Shown here: in pieces, positions 11,568-22,312 of the stretch
How positions within the stretch are numbered: the first letter of the stretch is position 1
Layout of the letters: every line of letters begins with the position of its first letter
Assembly (NCBI GenBank): GCA_918026815.1
Contig: CAKJVC010000025.1
Span: forward strand, 120,386-184,385
Direction: 5' to 3'
Source of the DNA: Chalara sp. BL73
Taxonomy: Eukaryota; Ascomycota; Leotiomycetes; Helotiales
DNA length: 64,000 nt
Program-made: the position numbers and the translations under genes
Notes under the pieces: generated by a model
Told to the model about the DNA's origin: nothing
Databases searched by the model: none
Seen by the model: the letters and a program-made list of their open reading frames with translations, nothing else

Positions 11568-13391
11568 AGTCCGGGCACCCCCTTCTCGGACACCCCCCCC
11601 CCATGTCGGACACTTAATTAAGCGATTATCAACTCCACCAAAATAAAGATAATTAAATAACTACTCAATTTCAATACAATCTAAAGTAGAATCAGACTTA
11701 TTAGACTCTTCTTCATCTTTGTCTCTAGTACTAGCTTCCCCTGCAGCCAATTGCGTCCTTCTGATCTGCTCAATGTCTACAAACTTCGAATTTGGACTAG
11801 TCCTAACCTTCATTCATTTTCTAGGCCTAACTTTCTCTAATTGAACCTCTAGAGACTGTATTTTATAGCTATGATCAGCTGGAATACTTTCCTGCTTTTC
11901 AAACCCTTTTATTATTTTCCGAAATAAGATTCTTTCAGTAGAAGGGTCACTTTTGCCAAGGCTTTGATACCTTGCGACTTGAGACTTAATTTCAGTCGAT
12001 TTTCGAGGAGTAGATAGAAGTACAAGTGAGGAATCGATTTTTGAGGCTTCTAGCTTGCTTTGAATAGCTTGTGAGGTATTAACCTTTGCGTTTGAGTTTT
12101 CGAGGAGAAGAGGGCTTAAAAGAGGTTTTGCCATCGATTTTGGCCATAATCCAGTTGCTTTCCATCCGTTTTTGATTATTTCTGCAGATAATGCTTCTTT
12201 TCTAGCTCTTGCATAGCAAGAAAGGAAGTTCTGTTTCCCAATTAGGCTAGAATCAGTCAAAAGATTCAAAAAACCGACTTCTTTTCGATAGTGACTTTTG
12301 AGAGACGAGAAAACAGATAAATCTAGAGGTTGAAGTACGTGTGAGGTATGTGGCGGTAAGAATAGAAGGTAGACGTTATTTTGAAAGCAGGAATACATAA
12401 AATCGGTGGTTTCGTGACTACCGTGGCCGTCTAGAATAAGTAGTCTAGGCTCGAGAGTAGTAGTTTGAGGAAGGAAAACTGTTTCTAGCCATTCTAGTGC
12501 CGTTTCGTCTGAAGTCCATGCATTTTCGGTAGCTGTGAATTTCCACTCTTTATAAGTATTTGACTCATTTGAAAACCACTGTTGTTGGACTGTTTTTCCT
12601 TTGAAAATAACTAGTGGTTGAAGAGCTTTTCCACTAGCTGAGATACACTCGTTAAAAGTCGTCCAAGCACGAGAACCAGGTTGTTTCTTTTGAATAGAGT
12701 GTTTTTCAGAGCTTCCAACTACTAGTCCATTTGCGCCTAGCCCTTCCATTATACCTGACTCGTCCATATTCCATCGATTTTCGGGTTTGATACTTGAAAT
12801 TGCAGGTATATTAAGTCATTGGAACCAGTCTTTGATTACTTGAGTAGTAGCTCCATTAACTCGTACTGAATCGATATTTCGAGCTCTTTTAGTCCGTAGA
12901 ATAGGGTTACGGCGTAAAAACCCTTCCATCCATCGCTTTCCTAGCTTTTGAGTGTCTCCTTTGATTATGAATAATCGACCGGCAAATTGCCGGATTTGGC
13001 CGTGAGTTAAAGGAGTACCTAGAGCTTCTTGGGCTAAAACCCAAGTAGTTAAGTGCTTCTCTTGACTAGGTGATAGTCTCTGTTGACTTTCTGACGCTTG
13101 AATATGGTTCTCTCGACCTCGAACTCGATCAGAAAGGGTAGAAGAGGGGACCCCCCATTCTCGACTAGCTTGTCGTAAAGACTTCCCATTTCTGACGTCA
13201 TTAATAGCCGCAACTAAGTCTTGTTCCAGATATTGAGGCATTGTTAAGTAAAGATTAAGGATTTCAAATTTGAAGTAATTTGAATTAGAATTAAGTTAAT
13301 AATTAAATGTCTGGTAGAAGCAGCGGTCTAGAAAATCGGCTATTTTAGGTGTCGGACATGGGGGGGTGTCCGAGAAGGGGGTGCACGGACT
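11568..13391 (-). mobile_element. Complete pogo-type element with long TIRs and TA duplication
   Basis: Termini AGTCCGGGCACCCCC and its inverted partner (AGTCCGTGCACCCCC) extend about 45 bp, including the C-run and TGTCGGACAC. TA dinucleotides flank at 11566-11567 and 13392-13393. Length 1824 bp. The only coding content is the transposase on the minus strand. Confidence 0.92.
11661..13241 (-). pseudogene. pogo-type DDE transposase with two in-frame TGA codons
   Basis: Full length is 526 codons plus stop. Domains in order: an N-terminal HTH (LRQASREWGVPSSTLSDR), a CENP-B-type HTH (LTHGQIRQFAG, RWMEGFLRRNP), then the DDE core with MDESG, LILDGHGSHE and LQPLDLSVFSSLK, and a basic C-terminus ending with SPNSKFVDIE. 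The frame is interrupted only by TGA at 12816-12818 (between the HTH and DDE parts) and TGA at 11814-11816 (near the C-terminus). Coding-like sequence continues in the same frame after both. Each sits where Arg (CGA) would be plausible, so C-to-T change at CpG is the simplest cause. The copy is therefore almost intact but presumably inactive. Confidence 0.9.
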
Positions 13392-13450
13392 TACCGGCAA
13401 TATTGCCAACCCGATAACTTATCGGTTCTTATCGGATAGCACTGCTCCCA

Positions 13451-13882
13451 AATTATGGTTGGTGCACGGACAATTTTGAGGACTTCTGACAGAACGCGAC
13501 GCGTTCGTCCTAACCTAATTCAACCTGAGCACAGACGCATCTAACTCCAGAAGACGAGTTGGGTCATGCTCGCGCCTGCGCTCTTGCAACACGTCTTTTA
13601 TTATTGACGTCGAAAGTCTTTAATATTGCACTCCACGTCGGCGATACCGTCTTTTCATCAAGGTCACATCTCCACCATCGAGACGCGATACCGACGTGAT
13701 TCTCGAGCGCTGCTTTCTCAAGAACCTTTTGGGCCTTGAACGACATTCGCATCTACGCCGTAGCCTCTTTGTACTCCCAGCAGAATCAGTTGAGCTTTGA
13801 TTATTCCTTTTGTGTCGCCCACGGCGCATATAACGACGAGCTTCCGTACCCGACCTAACATAACCCACATATTTCGTTCAGA
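13451..13882. other. Intergenic, upstream of APSES gene
   Basis: No gene, RNA or repeat recognised. It includes the presumed promoter of the APSES gene, in which I can identify no specific element. Confidence 0.4.
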
Positions 13883-15850
13883 ATGGGCGAGGGGTTGCAT
13901 GGGAGGGCCTTGATGCAATCTGGTTCTCTGCAAATATACTCTGTAACACTCCCACCTGTCAAATTGCACTCCCGCTAACCAAATCAGGCAGTATATTCAG
14001 ATATCGATGTCTACGAAATGGAGGTCAATGGGATTGCGGTAATGCGTCGGCGAAACGATAGCTGGTTAAATGCAACCCAGATCCTAAAGGTGGCTGGCAT
14101 AGAGAAACCAAAACGGATAAAGATTCTAGAGAAAGATATCTTTATCGGAGAGCATGAAAAGGTGCAGGGCGGCTATGGAAAATATCAGGGAACCTGGATC
14201 AGGTTTGAAAGGGGACTGGAGTTCTGTAGACAATACGGGGTAGAGGAGTTGCTCAGACCTCTCCTGTCATATGACATGGGACAAGATGGTGCAATTGCAG
14301 GTAGAGGTGGTATTAATACACCTACAAAAGAGCAAGCAATGGCGGCACGTCAGAAGAGATTATATGCCGCAGGAGCTGAGAATCGGACAAGTGGACGGCC
14401 AGGCACATTCGAAAATATCTCCAGCACAGCATCACGTCCAGTCGCAGCTATCAGCAAGGTGCGGGTTGACTCACCTGCACCGCCCATACACAACGGCACC
14501 TCAACGCATCCTGCCGGCCTTGGTAGAGAATCATCGCAGCAGCACACTGATAGTCAAGACTCTTCATTTCCAGGAGGAGCCCAAGAGAGTATCCACAGCT
14601 TCGCAACAGACAGCAGCATTAGCATGAAAGAATTAGACTCTGCCTATGCAACACGGTCTGGGCCACAATATTCTCACATGGGCAGCAACCTCGAGCCGCA
14701 ACGAAAACGAATGCGACCATCACCAAGTGTGACCGGTTCCCAACAGCCAGCGGATGATGCTTCTCTACGAAAAACACAGGGAAAGCAAACGCGAACAACC
14801 GGGATTCGTGAAGTGGGATCCCTAGGAGTTGGACGCTCAAGTCAACACACGGTATACTCGGTGCCGCTTCCACACAAAATCGATCACCAAAATAGGTCTA
14901 GAACTCCTGATGTGGAAGCACGCGACCCACATATCAACGACGCGGTGGCGTCTAGTGGTGGGGTTGGCCAATCCCCCAATTCCGTGAGCACGGTGTCAAA
15001 GGGTCCAGCGCAGGAAAGGGAAGTCCAACCAGGAGACCAAGTCTCTATCGGGTTATCCCCTGTTCTTACGTCGACCAATCATCACCAGAACCAATCCCAT
15101 GAAGCAGAAGAGGGCGACGGGCCAGCAGCCTCGCACAGTATAAATATCCGTGTGGACGATAGGGTATGCGAGGTCGTTGCGGATGCAGCCTCGGACAGCG
15201 GGGACTGGTTAGAGTCATCGCTCAAAGCTACTGCTCTACTAGGGGATAGAGTCGCTTTAGCAGGTCCAACCTCTCGTCCAGCGACGACGACTCATGTCCA
15301 GGCCCAAACCCATGGAGCGGGAGAAGCGTCTAACGAGGACGATGCCTCACACTTTTCAATTACTCCTGAGAGTGAAACTGGGTGCAGAATCACTGCAGAG
15401 GTAGCTTTAGATAGTGTACGCCGGTCTCAGTCTGCGATCACAAGCATTCAGCTTTCCATTGCTCATTTCCAAGAGCCATTAAGCGCATTACAACAGGAAC
15501 TAGAGCATATACAACAGGAACTCGTGCAGCGTCGCAGCGAGAATGAGGCTTTGCGCAGAGATAAAGCGGGATTGTTTGCAAGGATAGGGACTCTGGAGGC
15601 AGAGCAGAATGCCATATCAGCGAGGAACCAATTTCTTGAAAAGCAAAACGGCGATGTGGAGGCAAGACAGATACAGTTCTCCCTGCAAAACCAAGAGCTT
15701 TCTAGTGAGAACGAAAGGCTAAAGGCGAAGTGCGGCAAGCTTGACCGAAAACTCCGCTCCATCAGGAGGTTGACTGCGGAAATTCCACATATAGACGGAA
15801 CGAATAGTCCGGCTACTGAAGACGAAAGTGATGTTAATTTGGTTAATTAA
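13883..15850 (+). CDS. APSES-type DNA-binding protein with C-terminal coiled coil
   Basis: Exon 1 13883-13942 (or start at 13913) and exon 2 13988-15850 flank a 45-nt intron (GTAACA donor, GCTAACC branch, TCAG acceptor), giving 640 or 630 aa. The splice restores the N-terminal APSES strand (QIYSAVYSDIDVYEM). The domain then continues with GIAVMRRRNDSWLNATQILK, KPKRIKILEK, GEHEKVQGGYGKYQGTW, ending near residue 120. Mbp1/Swi4/Res-type proteins bind MluI-box-like promoters with this domain and usually carry ankyrin repeats. None is visible here: residues about 140-480 are low-complexity Ser/Gln-rich with a basic QRKRMRP, and about 490-610 form a long heptad-rich coiled coil. It may be a paralogue of the cell-cycle MBF factor. 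It is intact despite being flanked by transposons. Confidence 0.88.
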
Positions 15851-16457
15851 CTAAGAGATGGGGAATTCACGATCGAATAAGCTGAATGGATCAACTTGTC
15901 ATGCTGCCCAATTTCTCATCTAAGTTATCCCTCATCTGTAACGTTACATATAGCTCAATGGATCATATGGTTTAATCATCCATACGTAATACAAAGAATA
16001 TTTTACTTCCGCATCCTCATATTCATTTTATCTGACGCAGAATAGAGATTGCTAGGCATCCACGGGAAGGAAGCTCAGTATACGATGAATTATTGCGTTC
16101 CTATCTACACATCATGTAAGAGTAATTTGGTAGTCTTATTGTCCTCCATACCTTAGACTCTAGGGTCTTTGCAGAAAGTCATATGCAGTGATAGTGCGAT
16201 GGCTGAAAGGAAAACGAAATAGAGCACAAATGCCTTCTATGTGGTGGCAGTAGCCTCCTTACAAGGCGCGAAGACTTACAATTATATCCATCACGTTGTC
16301 CGCTGGTGCTGAGAAATGAAATTTTGGCACAAGCTTCATGCCGAAAAGGGGGATCGCGAATTTTGTTGTGCTCCATCACGCTGATTGGTGGTACACTACC
16401 GTCTAAACCCCTTAAGAGATTTCTTATAAGTAATAAGTGTTGGCATAGTACACACAT
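15851..16457. other. Intergenic, nothing recognised
   Basis: Follows the APSES stop and includes its 3' UTR. A short minus-strand frame at 16179-16457 has no conserved feature. Confidence 0.4.
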
Positions 16458-16763
16458 TTTATTAACGCCCGGTGGCTAAGCCAAAAGGGCAACTATTGCT
16501 AATTTACAAGTACATTTCTTAAAATAGATCAATAACTCCTTAAGCCCATACAAACTTAGTTTCCCGCTTATGTCTCTTCTCAACTGTCTTATCTCAACGG
16601 ATTCTCGTAGGTTAGTATTGTTAGTAGGTCATCTTGAAGGCTATTCTCCAAGTGTTTAGCGTCCTATCCTCGGCGGCTAAAGCGGTGCCTGCTGTTTATG
16701 GCACGAGGTGATTGATGTCGGTCGGTGTCGGTAGTGGTGAGTTTACGGTGTCCTTTTTTGTGA

Positions 16764-19258
16764 CTAGTCTGCATCCAGACGACCTGTAGCTATTGCGAAT
16801 CGTATCGTGCCACGGACGGCTTTCATATCCGGGGTCCAGTTCTTGTCATCCGATGGCGATTTTCCTCCCAAATAAAATGAAATGTTGCTTCTATGGGTTT
16901 CCGTGCATTGGAGCATCTCCGTTCGGTTGGTAGACCAATTTCTACACCGGAAAAGGAAGTGGTCTACTGTCTCTCTCGCTTGTCCGCATGCGCACTGGTC
17001 TGACCCTGTTGCTTCTATGCGGAAAAGGTAAGCATTTAGTCTTGCCATACCTGTCCTAAGCTGGGCGAGTACGCTTGCTTCTTTCCACGTTAAACGGTCG
17101 TATAACCGTCGCGTGTGTTTGCCTGGTAGCGCTGTATCAACCTTTTTAGAGTGTTTCCCAACCTTTTCCGGCAGGCTTTTCGTGCTGTTCAGTTTTGATC
17201 GTGCGATGTTAAGGGTTGTTGATTGTATCTTGGGGAGTTGTGCTTGCGCACCCGCACCCTGGCTGGTGGCCGCCTTTGCTCTCTCTTTAGCTAACTTCAG
17301 GAGCTCGTTTTCCTCACTCGATGGAAGCCATACAACTGTCATCTCGTTTCCGTCCCTCTTCAACGCTCTAATAGCTTCATAAGTGAGATGGACTTGTTGT
17401 TGTCCAGATTGTTGTCGAGGATGTCTGAGTGTAAGTACTGCTGCTTTGTTTCTTGTTAGTAGCACGATGCTGCGGTACCTGAGCTTTGGCAGCAGGCGTA
17501 TAGCGTTTGCTATAGCACTCAACTCTCCCGAGTAAGGATTCTGCTCTGTCCTCATGCCGAGTGTAGAAGTAAAGGTCTCAATTCTCATATCACTTTGCAC
17601 CGACGTTCGGAATTCGATAGCTCCGCCGATCCCCACTACACCGTTCCGCGCTGAACTGCTCACCGCAATACAGACGGCCGAGCCTGCCTCTGCTCGTATG
17701 GTGGCTGCTTCGTCGATGATTGTTTGGGTTCGTTTCTCCCAAGGTGGTAATGAGAACGGGTTGATAGTCTCGAGCGTTTCCATGGGAACTTCCTTGAGTA
17801 TGTCCGCTACCTGGCACAAAGGTGAGCGATGGCTTCTTCTGAACTTCCGTATTCGCGCTGTGCAGTTGCGCAGTGGATTTGTCTGGGGCAACGCATGAAT
17901 GTCTGTCCACATTTTAACCGCCCGTTTCCAGAATCTGTCCTGTGCAGTAGCAATATGAGCCTCCGCTTCCGCTACACTTGTTGCCACTGTCAGGAACGTT
18001 CCTACCATCGCTTGTGCCCCCATTCTCTGGACCCTGTTGGTAGCGCTCGCCGCTTTGTATTTGGATTCGTGCATCCAGACATTGGAAGCGTAGTCCACCA
18101 CGGGTGTGACCGTCGCTATAAACAGCTGTCGCGCTGTAGGTGGTGATAGACCGCGAAGTCGTCTCAGTTCCATCACTGCCTCCAGTCCCTTAGTGGCTGC
18201 TCTTGCGATATGTTCTTTGTACTTGAGTTTGGCGTCCATAATTACCCCGAGGACCTTGACATGCTCTTTGGGTTGAATCATTTCACCTTTGATATTGAAT
18301 GGTTCCGAATCGGTCTTGTGCGCTTTGCGAGTAAAGTGAATAATTGCTGTCTTCTCCGCCTCGAATGTCGCCCCGCTCCTTTTCTCCCACGCTAGGGCTT
18401 CGCTGATAATTGCTTCTATGCCTTCACGGTTACTCTGTGCTGTTGGTCCCGTGACCCAAGCCGTGAAGTCGTCAACGAAGGCTATCGCTCCTCCGTGACA
18501 ATCAATCCGGCGTTGTACCAGGTCTGCGTTGAAAAAGAGGAACAAGATTGGTGATAAGGGGGAACCTTGAGGTAAGCCCGCCTGCGGTAGACTACGAGTT
18601 TCAGATAGCTGTCCATTGACTTGGATTGATGCCGTGCGTCTTGAGCAGAAGGCCGCTATCCATCGAAGCAGCCCCTCTGGTATACCCCGTGCTTTCATTC
18701 GCTGGAGGAGCCTCTCCGTGAAGACTCCATTGTATGCTCCTTTGACGTCGAAGCTGACAAGGCTAAGAATTCGTCGCCCCCGCCAGGCGGCGTAAACTTG
18801 CTCTTGAAGGAGAAGGAGCGCTTGCTCTGCTGATCGTTGCTTGCGGGCTCCGAAGTGGTTGGTCGGGAGGAGGCCATAAGTCTCAACTGCATGTGAAATC
18901 CTCTCCGCGACTATTGACTCTAATACCTTACCCAGTGTTGCCAGAAGCGAGATCGGCCTCCAAGCTTTCGGGATAGTGTAGTCCTCCTTACCCGGCTTTT
19001 TGAGCGGTATGATCTTTGCGTGCCGCCATTGGTCAGGCAGCGTCCCCTCTTCCATCGACGCACGAAATAGTGCCAAAACCCGCTGTTTGATTACTGGCCA
19101 GGTCTCTTTCCAAACTATCGCAGGGAGACCGTCCTCTCCAGGCGCTTTCCACGACTTTGCTGCGAACAACTGTCTTTCCACCTCTTCCATCGTAATCGCG
19201 GGCATTAGTATCGGAGCCCTTTGTGGCCTGGTTCCTTCATCCTCAATGTCGCTTGGAA
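16764..19258 (-). CDS. LINE reverse transcriptase and RNase-H-like region
   Basis: Reading in this frame begins just after the G7 tract at 19259-19265. The first Met is at 19205 and the open frame runs 813 codons from there. RT blocks are clear: [41 protein letters not shown], and the catalytic box as AFVDDFT, followed by KVLGVIMD and a thumb region. Downstream is an RNase-H-like segment ([40 protein letters not shown]) and a C-terminal Cys/His knuckle ([17 protein letters not shown]). The first catalytic Asp expected in the RNase H block is not evident (AVSSSARNG). The protein copies element RNA at the nicked target in the nucleus. It is separated from its endonuclease by one frameshift. Confidence 0.92.
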
Positions 19259-20563
19259 GGGGGGGAAGAACGTGGCGAGTAGTTCTTCTGCCTGTTCTTT
19301 ATGATTGGTCGTGCTCGTTCCATCTGCCCTGACGAGCTGAGGTACTTTCCCAAATGCGGTGTCGTCTCCGGATTTCAAGTATTTAGCGGCCTTCCAGATG
19401 TTGTCATTGTCTGCCAGGAATTCGTTCCAGTGCTTTTTCTTTTGTCGTCGAATAGCATCGTGATACTGCTTTGCCGCGCTTTTCGCCGTCTCCTCTATGT
19501 CTGTTCGAGGTTGTCCCATCCTTCTCTCAGTTCGGGCGCGGTTTCTCCAGTGCGTGTATATACGCCGTAGTTGCGTCAGGTCGGTCGTCCACCATCGCTT
19601 TGCGTATGGCGACGGTCTGGCTTTGGGAGTCAAGGCGTGGACCGCCTCCAAAACCACCGCCATCAACCGGTCGGTCATTTGCTGAACCGTGCCGTCTTGG
19701 GGGGTGGCTTTTAAGGCTCTCGCAATTCTGGCGTTTATGTCTTTCCATGGCGCGTTCTTGAGCAGTAGCCGGTCCTGGGGTTTCGGTGAGGGCACCGAGA
19801 CATCAAAAACCGTCTCGATGGCGCGGTGGTCGGAACCGTGTTCTGTCCCTAGTATCGCGCACTTGAGCTTCGAGTCCTTCATCCCTTCCGAGGCTAGGAC
19901 AAGATCTATCGTCGTATCGTGGTCTCCGCCATGCCATGTTTTCGTGCCCCTCCGGAGTAAGCTGCTAAGACCGTACTCATTCATAAGATCAATAATTAGG
20001 TCCGCTTCACCCTGTCTCTCCAACCGTACGTCATCTCCTCCCCATAGTTGGTCGTGCCGATTGAAGTCCCCGGCAATCACCACTTCTACCACTGTTCCTG
20101 CACCTTGCCTTGCATCCGCTACTGCCTTGCGTAGTTTCTCGCACGCGTCTTTCAGCGCTTGCACCTCCACCCCTGGGACGTAGACGGACACGATTAAGAC
20201 CAGCCGATCCGGGAGGCGGATAATCGCTGCTGTCATGTCCGGGGAGTCCACCGGCACTTGCTCCGCCTCCACGTCCTTGTTTACCCAAAGCATACTCCGA
20301 ATTGCCCATCTACCTTCTCTCCACGTGGAAGGGATCATTTTGGTCCATTTGTGGTGTCCCATTGGGGTCGTCAAGAGTCGGGCCCGGATCCTCCGCGCCT
20401 GGGGTTCCTGAATAGCCAGCACAGTTGCGTCTTGGATCTCCACGTCGTTCATCAAACTGTCAAGCACCACACCTTGTTTCCTCACATTTAACTGGATCAT
20501 GCGGAACGTTCTATTCATGACAAGATGGGTAGAGCTTTCGGCAGTTCTTGCTAAACGATTCAT
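19205..20563 (-). CDS. LINE ORF2 endonuclease domain (APE type)
   Basis: 452 codons. AP-endonuclease motifs are present in order: [46 protein letters not shown] and GSDHRAI. It starts inside the end of ORF1 (ATGAATAG overlap, 53 nt), a normal arrangement for reinitiation in this group. The frame shifts at the C7 tract (19265-19259 on this strand) and then stops at 19207-19205. The residues expected to link EN to RT continue uninterrupted in the other frame across that point, so EN and RT were originally one protein. Confidence 0.9.
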   Translation of the reverse strand: MNRLARTAESSTHLVMNRTFRMIQLNVRKQGVVLDSLMNDVEIQDATVLAIQEPQARRIRARLLTTPMGHHKWTKMIPSTWREGRWAIRSMLWVNKDVEAEQVPVDSPDMTAAIIRLPDRLVLIVSVYVPGVEVQALKDACEKLRKAVADARQGAGTVVEVVIAGDFNRHDQLWGGDDVRLERQGEADLIIDLMNEYGLSSLLRRGTKTWHGGDHDTTIDLVLASEGMKDSKLKCAILGTEHGSDHRAIETVFDVSVPSPKPQDRLLLKNAPWKDINARIARALKATPQDGTVQQMTDRLMAVVLEAVHALTPKARPSPYAKRWWTTDLTQLRRIYTHWRNRARTERRMGQPRTDIEETAKSAAKQYHDAIRRQKKKHWNEFLADNDNIWKAAKYLKSGDDTAFGKVPQLVRADGTSTTNHKEQAEELLATFFPPFQATLRMKEPGHKGLRY

Positions 20564-21997
20564 GTGGCCCTCCGCATGGGACGCACTTCAGGGCGGTTTC
20601 TGTGCATTGGCTGTGGCGATGCCCTTCCTTAGCACATCTTCCGCAAACTTGTGCCTTCCCACACTGGTAAGCTTTATGGTCGGTAATTTCTTGGCAGTTG
20701 TAGCATTGTTTTGGGCGTTCTCGGCGTTCAAAAGCTTTGGTGTACCCTGATTCTCCTCCAGCATAGAAGAACCCTTCTTTGAGAAATCGTTGCGCGTCCA
20801 GCCCTCTTTTAAGGTATACTGCCATTGAGCCATATGCCTTTGGCACGTTACGTTTGCTGAGCCACACTATTTTTTCAATCTGAGTGTCGTTTTCCTTGCC
20901 AATGGTCTCAGAGGCTTCGGTCCGTATGTTACCTATCTCGTCCAGCACCGCTGTGCGGTTGACGCTGTCTACTCTAATCGGGTACAGATCGTCTCGTAGG
21001 ATCCGTGCTCCTCGTGCCAACTTTGCTTCTACCACTCGCTTTACTGTCTTGTGCTCGTCTTCATCTCTACATGCAATCCTAACCCGGTGCTGGTTCTTGG
21101 GGTCTTTGGTCACTGCTCGACATTTCCATGAGGAGTTATCTTGCTCAGCGCGGACTGCCGATTCTATCATTACCCTGATCGCTCCTGCGGAGACTTGGTC
21201 GCTTGCTTCGGCTTCGACTCTGGAAGTATCAATTGTGCAGTATAGCGTGTTGGTAAAATTGGACGGTGTGGTGCTTAAGGATGAGAGCGTCTGTACATTG
21301 CTCGGCTGGCTGGTCGGTGGGGTGCGGGTGACTTCCGCATAGGATGGATTAGGACTGCTGTTTCCTGATATGAGGGCCGCAATGCCGTCCGCCATTTGTT
21401 GCTTGGTCCGGTGCAGTTCTTCTTTGACTGCTTGGCATTCTTCTTTAACGGCTTCTAGTTCCTTTTTCATGTGAGCCAGCTTTGCTTCTATCTTCTTATT
21501 ATGCGCATCCTGCTTCATCCATTCTTTTAGAAGAGTTTTGAGTATGCCGGTCTGCACGTTCATTTGTTCTTGAATGTTTTCCGGTACCGCATGCTCACCA
21601 AGTCCAACCTTTCCATCCAATCTCCCCGTTTCGAATACATCCTGACCTTCTTCATTCTGCTTGGCCTTCGCACTGGGCTTTCGCGTGCGTGGTGGTGGGC
21701 GGACGCTGAGATCTTCTCTTTCGGCTGCCACCACAATTGTGTCTGTCTTCCCCTTTGGTGTCCTAATAGCGTAGACTGCTTGGGTTTCGGTGCGCCTGGG
21801 GCTGCTTGAAAAGGTACGTCTCTTTCTATGAGATCATTCTCACTATCCTCGTCGCTATTGTCAGTCTGCACAGCTTGCCTAGCCAGAGCTGTAAAAGGGT
21901 TGCTGGCGGTTGGATTATCGATTGTCGTTGTTCTTCCACGTGACCTTGCTTCGCTTGCGGCACGACGCGTCTGACGCGTCGTATCACCTGCCTCCAT
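20511..21997 (-). CDS. LINE ORF1 nucleic-acid-binding protein, one frameshift
   Basis: The main frame from 21734 to 20511 (407 aa) carries a coiled coil (heptads [18 protein letters not shown]) and C-terminal zinc knuckles ([15 protein letters not shown], then [14 protein letters not shown] and [15 protein letters not shown]). Coding-like sequence continues upstream in another frame to a Met at 21997 (acidic, Ser/Thr-rich), so one indel between about 21790 and 21830 splits ORF1. It packages element RNA in such retrotransposons. The 20511 stop overlaps the endonuclease start. Confidence 0.85.
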
Positions 21998-22312
21998 TCT
22001 TTATACTGTGCTCTCCTCGCTATTCCCCTCCTTGATACAGCTATGTGCGAAATCGGTGTCCTCCTTCGCTTGCCTCCTTGATACCTGTTACAGTACAGTC
22101 GTTACTGTATACAGTGGGTCTCAGCTCTGGTACTGTACAGCTAGGAGCCGATCTCAGCTAGTTCAGTAATAACAACAGCTCAGGTTCAAAGACGGAAATA
22201 GAAAATACTTATGTCGAGATTCCGATATCGAACTTTCTGTTATATGACAGGCAAATTTACATACTTCTTAGACAAGTCATGCTTCATTACAAAAGTGTAG
22301 GAAGATAATATA

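Larger units (their letters stand above)
11525..13450. repeat. hAT-MITE relic that received the pogo element
   Basis: The DNA on either side of the pogo insertion (11525-11565 and 13394-13450) forms a continuous match to the MITE family at 29766-30905: CCAAGAAATATTGC before it, and GGCAATATTGCCAA, then a CGGATAGCACTG-like end, after it. The pogo therefore jumped into an older MITE copy. Confidence 0.6.
16459..22150 (-). mobile_element. Nearly full-length Tad-like non-LTR retrotransposon (LINE)
   Basis: Minus-strand order from the 5' end: ORF1 (21997-20511, CCHC knuckles), APE-type endonuclease (20563-19205), reverse transcriptase plus RNase-H-like domain (to 16764), 3' UTR, and a terminal GGGCGTTAATAAAATGTGTGT at about 16459-16475. 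The same 3' end recurs at 10745-10843 and 24147-24185. The exact 5' boundary is not visible. About 150 bp of non-coding DNA precedes ORF1. Each of the two ORFs has one single-base shift and no other obvious damage. Confidence 0.88.

Noticed and set aside
13564..13969. Basic Arg-rich minus-strand proteins upstream of the APSES gene
   Set aside because: Overlapping frames in all phases with no motif or splice support; likely chance in GC-balanced DNA.
19203..19209. TAATG as a programmed stop-restart between EN and RT
   Set aside because: Coding-like linker residues continue in the RT frame upstream of TAATG to the C7 tract, so a simple one-base indel explains the split better.
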